64,000 bases of DNA, taken from Arcuatula senhousia. Lineage: Eukaryota > Mollusca > Bivalvia > Mytilida > Mytilidae. The DNA is taken from contig OZ020317.1 in NCBI GenBank assembly GCA_963971305.1, positions 17,068,001 through 17,132,000 on the forward strand, written 5' to 3'. The notes under the pieces are model-generated. The model did not search any database. It was not told the origin of the DNA and was given only the letters and a program-made list of their open reading frames with translations. Positions 10,716-20,625 of the stretch are shown in pieces; the stretch's first letter is position 1, and the number at the start of each line of letters is the position of its first letter. Position numbers and translations under genes: made by a program.

Positions 10716-12006
10716 TGACATATTGAATTTCTGGAAAACGCTTAAATTTGTGATTGGTCGCCATGAGAAAGAACATAAGCTATATAGTAAACTCGTATTA
10801 CGGTGCACAGCAACGTTAAAACCACATTTTTTTCCAAACTATAGAGGACATTACTTTAGCTATATACATCAAGACAGAAAAGAACTGGTTTTTAGTTATG
10901 TTGATGGTAGAAAACAAAGGGTGGTTCTTAACGGTCAAGAGTCTTTTTGGGTATCAATAAATGTTGGTGTTCCTCATGGCTCTTTTCTGGTCCCTATGCT
11001 TATTCTAGTGTTTATTAATGATATTGTTAATGAAGTTAACTGCGATATTAAACTTTTCGCTGATGATATTAGTATCTACGCTATAGTTGACAGCCCTCTT
11101 TTGGCATCAATTAAGCTGAATTCTGACTTGTGGATGGGCCTAGAGATGGTAAGTTTCATTTAATTCTAAGAAAACTGAAACATTGATAATTTCTAGGATG
11201 GTTGATCCAGATTATCACCACCGTTTACTGATGGATGGTACAGTTATTACTACCCAACAGTCCCATAAGCATCTCGGTCTTATTTTCTCCAGTGATGGCG
11301 GCTGGTATACTCATATTAATGAGATTATCAAGTAGGCTTCTGTCCGTTTAAATCTTTTACGTCGTCTGAAGTTTATAGTTGACAGGAGATCTCTTGAGAC
11401 TATGTACATCTCATCTATTCGTCCTTTACTCAAATATGCAGATTTTATCTGGAAAAACTGCACAGAATTTAAGCTTATCTTATTTCATCAACTGCAACGC
11501 TCCTATGTATTTATCAAACTTAGTACCACCATCATTCGGTGATTTGCATAATTACCGTACTCAAAATGCTGAAAATCTGATCAAAATACATACTAGAACT
11601 AGCTATTATCATAACAAATTTCTACCATCATCTGTTAGATTGTGGAATCAGCTTCCGATAGATACTAGAAATTATCCTTACATGTATCATGTAAACAACG
11701 TATTCGAAAACTCATCATGTTCCCAAATATTTTTACGCTGACAAGATGATGGTTATACAAGATTAAGAACCCAGAGTAGTAGCCTTTATGCCGACCTGCT
11801 TTACTAAAACATAGCCGAAAATCGGTTATGTATCTGTGGACAAGTCGAAAATCCCCAGCATTTTTTCTTAAATTGTGCCCAATAAGATATACAAAGCCGC
11901 CATATGTAAGACCGTTTGTCATAAATTATGCTCCCATTACTGTAGACAAGCAGTTCTCTTTCTGATAATGTAGATAGAACAGATAGAAAGATTTATTCAA
12001 TAAATA
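10716..12006 (+). pseudogene. CR1/Jockey-like LINE reverse transcriptase, decayed (copy 2)
   Basis: This is the second copy of the decayed LINE, shifted by 2,756 bases from the first. The open frames 10723-11163 and 11379-11741 encode exactly the same residues as in copy 1, including the substituted VPHGSFLVP motif and LFADDISIY. The frameshift and stop positions are also shared, so all decay happened before the duplication. It adds no new coding information. Confidence 0.85.
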
Positions 12007-12009
12007 TCA

Positions 12010-12085
12010 TCATATACAAATTATAATACAGATACAGATACAGATAATTTTATTAACCAATCATGGTGCCCAAAACTGGGCAGTA
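12010..12085 (-). repeat. LINE-type 3' tail with microsatellite end (copy 2)
   Basis: Second copy of the tail at 9255-9330, with the same stem, AATAAA and CTGTAT repeats. It is part of the 2.76-kb duplicated unit. Confidence 0.5.
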
Positions 12086-12225
12086 CAATCAATAAAATAA
12101 TAAACATATATGATTAAGTGATTTGAATAAAGTACACAACATCAAATAGTTAAAATATACATTTTTTTTTAAGTTATAAATATATCAAATTAGTGTTATA
12201 TATATAACTCAAGTTCAGATATTTA

Positions 12226-12606
12226 TCAGGGCCTTTTTTTGTTGATATCATGGGAAAAAAAATCATTTTTTTCACATTTTAGGGGGGCGCCGGGTGCGCC
12301 CCGGCTGAATCCGCGCCTGAAGACGACTCCGGTCGAATCTTTAAAACCAGTAAAAGATATTTCCCTGAAAATGCTTGATAAAAAATAAATATCAACAGCT
12401 CAAAAAGCATTTTCGATCTGATGCGTAGGTTGTTTTGAAAGAAAACATATCAAAACAAGTTCGACTTTTTCTGTTGTAAAACAGACCTGCATGCTTTTGA
12501 CTGCATTGTGATAAGCCAAAAATTTTCGCGCCTTGCTCTGCTCGGCCAATTTTTAGTACCAGCGCCCCCTCTAATCGAAAATCCTGGGTCCGCGCCTTGT
12601 CTTGAT
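12226..12606. repeat. Unclassified GC-ended interspersed repeat (copy 2)
   Basis: Second copy of the repeat at 9470-9850, differing by a one-base length change in an A/T run at its start. It lies inside the duplicated unit. Confidence 0.45.
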
Positions 12607-13143
12607 AAAAGGTCCCTATCGCAATTACAAATGTAGTGAATAATTATCTACTAGGTTCATGTTTTATTAATTAAAACAATATTACATAATATACAGTTTT
12701 GAAAATACAATTAGATTTTAGAACCAACATTACAAAATTTAACATAATCTTGTTAATCACGGTATGTTGTATAAGAAGTGTAGTGCTAAACTTCTACAGC
12801 TACGTCGATAAGTCCGTTTTTGATTCGTTCCCCCTATACGTAATGGGTCCGGAACTTATTCTGTCCCGGAAGTAACGTAACATGAGCATATTTAAATTTT
12901 CGCCTTAAAGTTGTACGTAAATAGACGTAACAGGAGCTTGTGCCTTTTTCTAACGCGGTCCTGCTCCCTAAAAATAAAGTTGGGGAATCCTCAAATATAT
13001 CTAATAACCAAAAAGAACAGATATGGACCGCAATGCAACAATTCACTTGTATAAAGAGAAAGGGATAATGAAAAATAAAATATCTTATTATGTTATGAAT
13101 ATCTACTATGTAACTTTAATTGCAATTTTAGCTTCAATTATAA

Positions 13144-13646
13144 AATTGAATCGTCTTATTCAAACACGCCTGTAAAAAAATGCTTTTAAAATATACAAAA
13201 AATAATAGTTAAGCCTGTATTTTAAGACAGAAATCGTTTTTATATTGTCAAGGCGATTCTATTAACCAGGACAAGTCCAGATTTAAGGAAAAATGTAATT
13301 TTACGTTATTAATTGAACAAAATAAACTGTTTTTGCTTTATTTATAATTTTTCAATAAATCTGCATGGAGTGACATTCTTCCATTTCTCAAGTTTATTAC
13401 ATTAAATGTAAATCACAAATTCCGGGTCCCGGAATTTTTGTTGCGACTTTCGAGTTTCCCAGGCGTGTCATATGTATTTTGCTCGGTATGTTAGTTGGCA
13501 TTAAAGTCGTGGGAACTGACTTTCCCGAACAATCGAACAAATGTACTTTTATAAATATATCTTGGTTTAACATCGGCATCACGTCAGAATAAATGATTGA
13601 AATATATAAAAACTAACATACATGTACAGAGCTATTGCTTCTACTA
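13144..13646. other. No gene recognised
   Basis: Anonymous AT-rich sequence between the end of the tandem duplication and the target duplication of the 6.9-kb element. No repeat or frame could be supported. Confidence 0.4.
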
Positions 13647-13655
13647 TTATTCAAA

Positions 13656-13733
13656 GGGTGTTGCTAAAAGGCGGAACGGAAAACGGAACGGTAAACGGAA
13701 CGGAAAAACGGAAACGGAAAAACGGAATTAAAA
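13656..13733 (+). repeat. Left terminal inverted repeat of the 6.9-kb element
   Basis: Starts GGGTGTTGCTAAAAGG and carries five ACGGAAA-type direct motifs before ACGGAATTAAAA. It pairs with 20479-20556. The repeated ACGGAA motifs resemble subterminal transposase-binding arrays, although no protein is known here. Confidence 0.88.
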
Positions 13734-14379
13734 ATTAGTTAAAATATTGATTTTTTTTCAGTTTTACCTCGCGATGTTGTTATGTTTAAATGTTGATAAT
13801 AATTTTTCATTACTTTACACCTTTACTGTTCGACGTTTAGATATGAAAATTTTTATTGAAATGTAAATGGACTCTTTTTTATAAAAGCATATACATGTAT
13901 AAACTATATTAGGAAAAGGATGAAACATTCTTTGTTGCTATCAAAACATTTTGTAATATTGAATCTGTACGTCTGTTGTCACTGCTTAACTTCTTCTGGC
14001 ACACCTGCTTGCAATTGCTTTGGTGCCAAGTAAAGTACAGACATTCATTTGTAGCAAAGTGTTTTAAACTTCAATGTAAGATTTACATGATAATTTTGTT
14101 TTTATTTATTATTGTCAAATATGTGATTGCATACAATTGAAGAAATAAGGAAAACTGAAATTTTATATTCTATCCGTCAATATGTCATGCAGCTAAACTG
14201 ATTTTTTGTTTTGCTATAATTGCATTATGTACAACAAGACGTTTTTCAATGGAAGATTGGGGTTTGATGAGATATACCTTCCATTTTGTGTCAAATGTCT
14301 GTACTGATTAAGTCACGACCATTACTATCTTTAAAAGTTGCTATGAGACTTTGAAACTTTAATATTTTTGAAACTTAAA

Positions 14380-15190
14380 AAAAGTTACCGCTATGATTGC
14401 TCTTGATCTAAGTGCGGCATTTGACACTGTGGATCACGACATTCTGTTGAGAGTTCTGGAGTGTCAGTATGGTGTTTGCGGGCCTGCATGGAACTGGATT
14501 GAATCATATCTGAGACCACGTAGCTGCCGAGTGAGTGTAAACTCAAGCTTATCCACCGACCGAACACTTGACTGCAGTGTCCCTCAAGGAAGTTGTCTTG
14601 GGCCATCGTGGCTTTACCTGACATATGCGGGTACCATTTTTGACATTATACCCCAATCCATTTCGGTCTATGGATTCGCGGACGACAACACTGCCACGAG
14701 ACGTTTCAAAGCTACTGAGACAGAGGAGACAGATGCTATTGTCGATCTTGAGGACTGTGCTCTAACCATAAATGACTGGATGAACAAAAACAAATTAAAA
14801 ATGAACAATTCTAAAACGGAATTTATTCTTTTTGGAAGCCGGGGACAGTTAAATAAGTGCCAAACAAAAAAGATAAATATATGTGGTGATTCTGTAAATT
14901 TACAGAAATGTATAAGATATCTGGGTGCATTCTTGGATGAAGAAAAAAATGTAACACTGCCATGTACAATTATTTCAAGATAAAAAGTGTAAAAAATATT
15001 TATCAAAGGAAGCAACTGAAATTTTAGTTTTGTCTCTAGTAGTATCACATCTTGATTATTGTAATGTTGTTTTATATGGTATTTCCAAAACTGATTTATT
15101 GAATTTCAGAGAATACAAAACATGTGTGCAAAACTTGTATTAAAAATCGTTCCAAGTACGATAGTTACACCCTGTCCAATGTTTAGGTTA
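14380..15190 (+). pseudogene. CR1/L2-like LINE reverse transcriptase, first part
   Basis: The 14393-14983 frame gives consecutive reverse-transcriptase blocks: IALDLSAAFDTVDHDILL (first catalytic Asp), then VPQGSCLGP, then GFADDNTATRRF with the ADD pair, then LKMNNSKTEFILFGS and IRYLGAFLDEEKN. After a frameshift, LVVSHLDYCNVVLYG is readable to about 15090. The endonuclease is missing, so the copy is 5'-truncated. The match to the family stops near 15190 and resumes at about 18045 with LHWLPIQARIDFKIL, so the LINE seems to have been split by about 2.85 kb of later sequence. It lies inside the 6.9-kb inverted-repeat unit. Confidence 0.85.
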
Positions 15191-15956
15191 AAAATGAACA
15201 ATGTGTTGTCGAGAACACCACTTTTTAATTAAGAGCTTAACTTTTTCTTCAATAAAAGTTTATTTTTTCTTATTATCGGAATAATAAATATAAAACTTAG
15301 ATAGCTCATTCGGTAACACAAACTATGCACAAAATAATTGCCACACATGCTTGAAGTTTAAATTGGATTTAAACAAGTTATACTTGTTTAACCATTACAT
15401 GTACATGTAAACTGGATGTTGTCGAGGTCTTTAATTATCAAAACACTTCGATACTTGCTAAATATTGCCCTGCTATATATATAGATATCATAATAATGTA
15501 ATAAGAATGACAATACATACTTTTTACGGGGTAACATAGTAAAAAGGAAGTGTTCTAACAGTACACTCTAAATTGATCAGGTGTTGTCTGTAACACGTTA
15601 TATAGATAGAGAGGTTGGTAAAGGTTACGACATAGTAGTGCGTTTATTCAAAGAAGAAGAATGATATATTACAAGTATGTTTCAAGGTTACAAGAAGCTG
15701 GATATACTCGATATGGTTAAACTTCGAATTATAGATATTAAGTCTTTTTACAGCCTATATATGGTAAGCTTTAAATACACATAGAGCTGTAGTAAAAAAT
15801 GACATGTTCCTTGTACGTTAAACACTAATGCAGATGTAATCATAGGACCCTCTGAATTAGGCTAGGTTGTCTGACTTTTAACTATTCCTCACTTTCCAGT
15901 GTCTAAATTCTACTTGATTGCATTTCATGTTAATTTTAATCAACGCCCTTGTTTAA

Positions 15957-16855
15957 GCTCACCTGGACATATAAGTTATGCCATCACTTTTCATCCACCG
16001 TCGTATGTAAATAATATAAAAAAAATCTTCTCATCTGAAATCTCTGAACCAATTAGGGAACGAATGATGTATGACATTGGCAACAAACGGTCCCTTTTTT
16101 AAGGGAATCGATAAATTACATGTACTAAAATAGAACATAGGGAGGTTAAAATCACTTAAACTGGATTATCACTCAGAGACTATGACAGAAGGAATAATAG
16201 GACATGTAATGGGACATTAGATAATACCCCGCCACGATATTCATCAAAATTAAGTTTAATATATTTGTATACTATACATCTATATAGAGACAGAAAAGAG
16301 ATGAGTTACCTTTCTTAGACAAGAAAATTTCATCATTTTCAAATTTGGAAAATTTATAAAGTGGCAAATCTTCAATAATATTTTTCGAATCATCCTAAAA
16401 ATTAAAGTTGACCTGTATTTCATTCTTCTCAACAGCTGTGCAAAATATCATTTAAATCCTTTGACGCGTTTGTAAGTTATCACTCGGAAACCTTCGGGGG
16501 ACGGCCAGACGGACGGACAGACACCGAAAGAAAGTGAGGGTATAACATAATACCTCGCCACTTCGTGTGACAGGGTGTAGAATTAGACGTTGACGTCGGG
16601 TCTTAGTCGGCAAATTATACCTTATAAGATTAAAGGCCAATTTATGGTAAAAATAGCGTTTTTCATGTTCTTGCACTTTTGAATGAAAACTATTACAGAA
16701 TAAGAAAAGCTGTTGGAGGCAAAAATTTTCAGCGCATTAACTCCAATTAAGAACTTATTGGATCGAAGTTGTCAGATAACCCTTTATAAAAGAGACCGTT
16801 ATGGCTTAAGCGGCAAGTAAGAGGTTCATGCTGGCTCCTGAGATCCTCTTGTAAT
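15957..16855 (+). repeat. Diverged GTC-type interspersed repeat
   Basis: Starts AGCTCACCTGGACAT and ATGCCATCACTT, followed by CCGTCGTATG and AAAAATCTTCTCATCTGAAA, and ends GAGGTTCATGCTGGCTCCTG with ATCCTCTTGT. The part from about 16640 carries GAATGAAAACTATTACAGA and GATCGAAGTTGTCAGATAACC, matching the internal unit at 5.3-6.4 kb. It is an older, single-unit relative of the repeat at 5.0-6.5 kb and lies within the sequence that splits the CR1/L2-like LINE. Confidence 0.7.
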
Positions 16856-18039
16856 GGTCATCTCCCTGATATAAAAATGCTTTTCCTCAATCGTTACGGT
16901 TTATTAATAACTGCCTCGGGTCTTCCTGGTTTCTATTTGACCCCCCTCCATAGAAGAAGATAATGCAGTATGGAATAAGTTCTTAGAAAAGACCGGCTGA
17001 TCTTTCACAAGTGATAGAAGTTTTCAGGTTTTCTGCAAGTGGAGCGCAGCACAACGAGCATAAAGACCTAAGAAATAACATCACGAGTGAAAGATCATTG
17101 CCGGTTTTCCAAGAACGCACGTAAGAACCTATTTTTTCAATAAAAATCAAATTGTTATATACTGAAACCTTAGGTGGCTCCATTCTGAAAACAGAAAGAT
17201 TTAAATAACATTGCATTTCATTATATATATAGTCGACATAATCAATGGATATCAGTAACGGTGGTTATGATTGGTTGATTGACCAGTGTGAGAATGCTGC
17301 AAGTGCTTGCATCTCAACCTGGTCATCTCACACTGAAAATAGGCATTAACAGAAGAATTAATAATCCTTAACGAAGCACAAAACTTAGCATACAATAATA
17401 ACCAATTCAATAAACATTCAAATTAAATCAACAAGAGCTAGGGAACAAATAGACAAAAATATTCAAACCTTCAAAACAATTCATTTTTTTTTTCAACCAC
17501 GCAGTTCATTGTATAGACTAATTCTTCAATCATTCACGGGAACGCGAACGAAAGTCGCAATAGCCTTATACTAATTGTAACAAGGGAAACGGACAACCTC
17601 TTAACGAAAATACTTGTTCTTCATCTACACATATGCAAATTGTGTGTTCCTTATTTATTCATAGAAAATCAGATTTTTAAGCAAGTTAAATCTTTAATAA
17701 AAACAATTATTAAAGCAACATTTGAAAAAAAGTGGATAAATGAAGAAAACACGACCTTATTTGAAAACAACATAGAAAATGCAATATTTACCCTCAAGAC
17801 ACCCCCCTTTTATCTTGTTAAAACGCGTCCATTGATAAAATGACTGGACCAAATTTAAAAAGAATGGTACTGCAATATAGCTTTATCAACAGGCCCCCGA
17901 ACTGTGCAACTAAATAATAAATAATCCTTTCATAATGATGTTTTTCTTACCTTGCAAAGTTTGAGGCGTCCTAATTTATGCCATTTGCGACCAACTCACG
18001 ATCAGATGTCAAGTGTACATTAGGTAGGGTGAGTTAGAA

Positions 18040-18500
18040 ACAAGCATTATACAATCTTCACTGGTTGCCAATTCAGGCTCGTATTGATTTCAAAATTTTA
18101 ACATATATGTATAACTGTACTGTTGGGAATGCTCCATTGTATTTAAAGGAACTTTTGAATAATCAAGTATCAAAACGTTATTTAATATCATCTCAGTAAT
18201 CTGTTTTTTTCTTATGTTGTTCCCTTCAATAAGAATAAGACATTTTCTGATAGAAGTTTCGGCACCGTAGGCCCTAAATTGTGGAATGGACTTCCTCTTA
18301 TCATACGACAGAGCAAATCTTTGGACACTTTTAAACAGCAATTGAAAACATTTTTCTTTAAGGACTATTTTTCACTTTTTTGAACTGTTATTTTTTGCTT
18401 TTTTGTATACATTGTATCTTATGTATTGTACAACGCCATTGGTATACATATTTTGTATGTAAAAATAGGCGTTTAATCAAATATTAAAGTTTCAAAAATC
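18040..18500 (+). pseudogene. CR1/L2-like LINE, C-terminal part and 3' end
   Basis: From 18048 the frame reads LHWLPIQARIDFKIL and YNCTVGNAPLYLKELLNN and stops at 18199. Shifted frames then give FSDRSFGTVGPKLWNGLP and LDTFKQQLKTFFFKDYF, the standard C-terminal end of CR1/L2-type LINEs, which stops near 18380. A 3' tail with AATCAAATATTAAAG follows. It is the expected continuation of the RT part at 14.4-15.2 kb, in the same orientation. Confidence 0.8.
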
Positions 18501-18784
18501 AAAAAGTTTTTTAAAAGTTGTTATATTTGTTATATGTATTTTGCTTTTTAAATTATCTTGGCCTTTTCCGACTCATGACATTGGTTCATCTTTACATCTT
18601 TCAATTACTCATGTATGTATTTGGTTTGTATTAACTTTTCTTTTTAGATATTAGGGATTGTTCATAGTCGGCATAAAAGCTCTACTGAGCTTATGTTTGT
18701 ATCCGACTCAAAGTAAAATTTCCGTCTGTCTGTCTATCCCAGGTCGTAGTTTTGTCATTACTTTTATTAAGTTATAAGTTATAA

Positions 18785-19284
18785 GTTATAATAATAAGTT
18801 TATTGAGCAAATTACACCCCAAGGGGTCAATAGCTACAAACAAAACAAACATTCAAAACAAAGAAACAATTAAGAAATAGTATTGCCCCCTGTCCTTAGT
18901 GAAAGAGACTGTTTCAAAAAGGAGCCCAGCAATCTCACATGTTCCTTTGAATCCGGGTTCAATATATATTTCAGTTTATCTTCTTCATTCATTTGATCAA
19001 AAATATCTAAGGCTTTTAAAAAATCTGTACGTAAATTTTCATTCAAAGTGCATTTTAATATAAAGTGAAATTCATCTTCAATTTCGTTAAATGAATTGCA
19101 TAATCTAAGATTTCTAGGTATTTTTGTATATCTGCCTCTTTCAATTAATAATGGGTGATCACTTATTCTCATTTGACAAATAATTTTTCTATATTCCGAA
19201 TTTAAACTATCTAAATACTTTTCACAATTATATTCATTCTTTACCAATTTAAATACTTGTAGTTTACTGTTTTCGTCTAATTTA
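18785..19284 (-). pseudogene. 5'-truncated LINE copy, nearly identical to that at 1.5-2.6 kb
   Basis: On the minus strand, about 135 residues from KLDENSKLQVFKL to LSLRTGGNTIS match the plus-strand copy at 2140-2549 with only a few substitutions. One of these changes a zinc-knuckle Cys to Phe (CNSF for CNSC). The match begins abruptly at about 19284, a typical 5' truncation from incomplete target-primed reverse transcription. The 3' end keeps the ACCCCAAGGGGT stem and AATAAA (as its complement) and then a TTATAACTTATAACTTA-type tail. The high identity suggests that both copies are fairly young. Confidence 0.9.
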
Positions 19285-19559
19285 ACATAGATATGCTGGT
19301 CAATGGTGCATAATAGAATAATATAGTTATTATAAAATATCAACAATAAAACTGACGAATGATGAAGTGGGTGAAAATTTAAGGCAATGCATGGTGGCAT
19401 CTTAAAACGTATGTACTTCATTTTTGGTATTCATATTATGTTCCTAAAACTTCTGGTTACTTTTTTAGAATTATAAAAAAAATCAAAATAAGGACTAGTT
19501 ATTAAGTAGATTAAAAATGATTTAAATCAGACAAAGTACCAATAGAACCCTCGTGTTAT

Positions 19560-19910
19560 CATAGACTAACAGGATTCCCATCCCTCAGATGTGGGTTTGT
19601 CATAGATTTTTGTATTTTCTTCCTTTACCGGATCTGATGTGCGCTCAATTAACCAATGGCAAGGCGATAGATGTGTTGCAACAGGCAGAAACTGCTACTA
19701 CCCTTCCGTTCAGTCTCGTTGACGTTAGTCGCTAGTTGCGTTCCTGATTGCAGCTTTCTTTGATGTATGTATGTCTGTTGCTTTTTGTTTCAACTGATTA
19801 TTTTGTCCTTGCATTGTTGGACTTCCGATAGCGACATTCGAATGTCTAGATTGGTATCTATATATATATGCTTGCCTCCTCTTAAATTCACAGTTAGTGA
19901 GTATGGCCAT
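19560..19910 (+). repeat. Remnant of a Naiad-type element 3' region
   Basis: Blocks in the same order and orientation as the 3' regions of the elements ending at 32.67 and 44.06 kb: CAGATG...GGTTTGTCATAG, CTTCCTTTACCGGAT, AACTGCTACTACCCTTCCG, and GACATTCGAATGTCTAGATT with TTGGTATCT. It is clearly more diverged. No coding part is left. Confidence 0.65.
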
Positions 19911-20478
19911 TGTAGCCTACTCTTTTGAGCTCTATGAGGGACTATCATCGTTTCTTTTGACCATCCTTGCAAACAGTGTGAAGAGAGAGTCGAAAATTGG
20001 TCCTCTGACGAACAGCAAACCACGGACCTTGTTGTTAGTAGTACAACGTGTTTATACTACAATCCCGGACCCCGATACATGAGCAGCACAATAACATTTA
20101 GAAAATGACGTGATGTGGAATAGATTATGCAAAACAAACCTACATGGATCAGTGGCAATTTAAAAAAAAAGCCAGCGCTGAGTCTAGCTTTAAGTTTATT
20201 TTTCAACAAATAATAAATTTAAGCAGTAAGAAAAGAAAGATTTAAAGATTTTTATATTATATCTAAGTAATGACATAGAACTTTTTATCTTCTGTATATT
20301 AAAAGAAACCAACACAGTACGTGGTTTTGAATAGCTAATTAATATTCTAATTAAATACTTTCATATAAAAACATAAAGAATTAAATGTGTTAGCTAATGA
20401 AAACGTATTACTAGCATTAAGAATTAAGAAAATTTTGAAAAAAATCTAAAATATTTAATATACAGTTTATTTATTAAA

Positions 20479-20556
20479 TTCTAATTCCATTTTTCCGTTT
20501 CCGTTTTTCCGTTCCGTGTTCCGTTCCGTTTTCCGTTCCGCCTTTTAGCAACACCC
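20479..20556 (-). repeat. Right terminal inverted repeat of the 6.9-kb element
   Basis: Reverse complement of the left end with about four differences, two of them in one ACGGAA motif. It ends CTTTTAGCAACACCC directly before the second TTATTCAAA. Confidence 0.88.
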
Positions 20557-20625
20557 TTATTCAAAGGCCTAACATCAAAATGATCAGTTTAACAGACGGT
20601 TAGCAAAGTACTGTTTACACTAAAA

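Larger units (their letters stand above)
7633..13143 (+). repeat. Tandem duplication of a 2.76-kb unit, two copies
   Basis: Bases 7633-10388 (2,756) and 10389-13143 (2,755) are almost identical direct copies. I noted only one base less in an A/T run near 9510/12265 and one substitution near 9918/12669. The left flank (ending TTAGTTT) and the right flank (starting AATTGAATCG) are unrelated, which fixes the boundaries, and there is no evident homology at the junction. Each copy contains a decayed LINE, a LINE 3' tail and an unclassified GC-rich repeat. The near-identity implies a very recent event or an assembly artefact such as two haplotypes placed in series. Confidence 0.93.
13656..20556. 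mobile_element. 6.9-kb unit with ~78-bp terminal inverted repeats and 9-bp target duplication
   Basis: The ends are near-perfect inverted repeats starting GGGTGTTGCTAAAAGGCGGA and continuing with ACGGAA-type units (about 74 of 78 bases match by eye). They are flanked by an exact 9-base duplication, TTATTCAAA, at 13647-13655 and 20557-20565. Terminal repeats plus a 9-base duplication point to a cut-and-paste DNA transposon; MULE or Merlin superfamilies make 8-9-base duplications. No transposase frame is visible. The interior holds retroelement pieces (14.4-15.2, 18.0-18.5, 18.8-19.3, 19.6-19.9 kb) and a GTC-type repeat, so it is either a non-autonomous element enlarged by nested insertions or one that mobilised captured sequence. 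Superfamily is inference. Confidence 0.85.

Noticed and set aside
7633..13143. The two 2.76-kb copies as long terminal repeats of a retrotransposon
   Set aside because: The copies are directly adjacent with no internal region, and they contain fragments of other elements.
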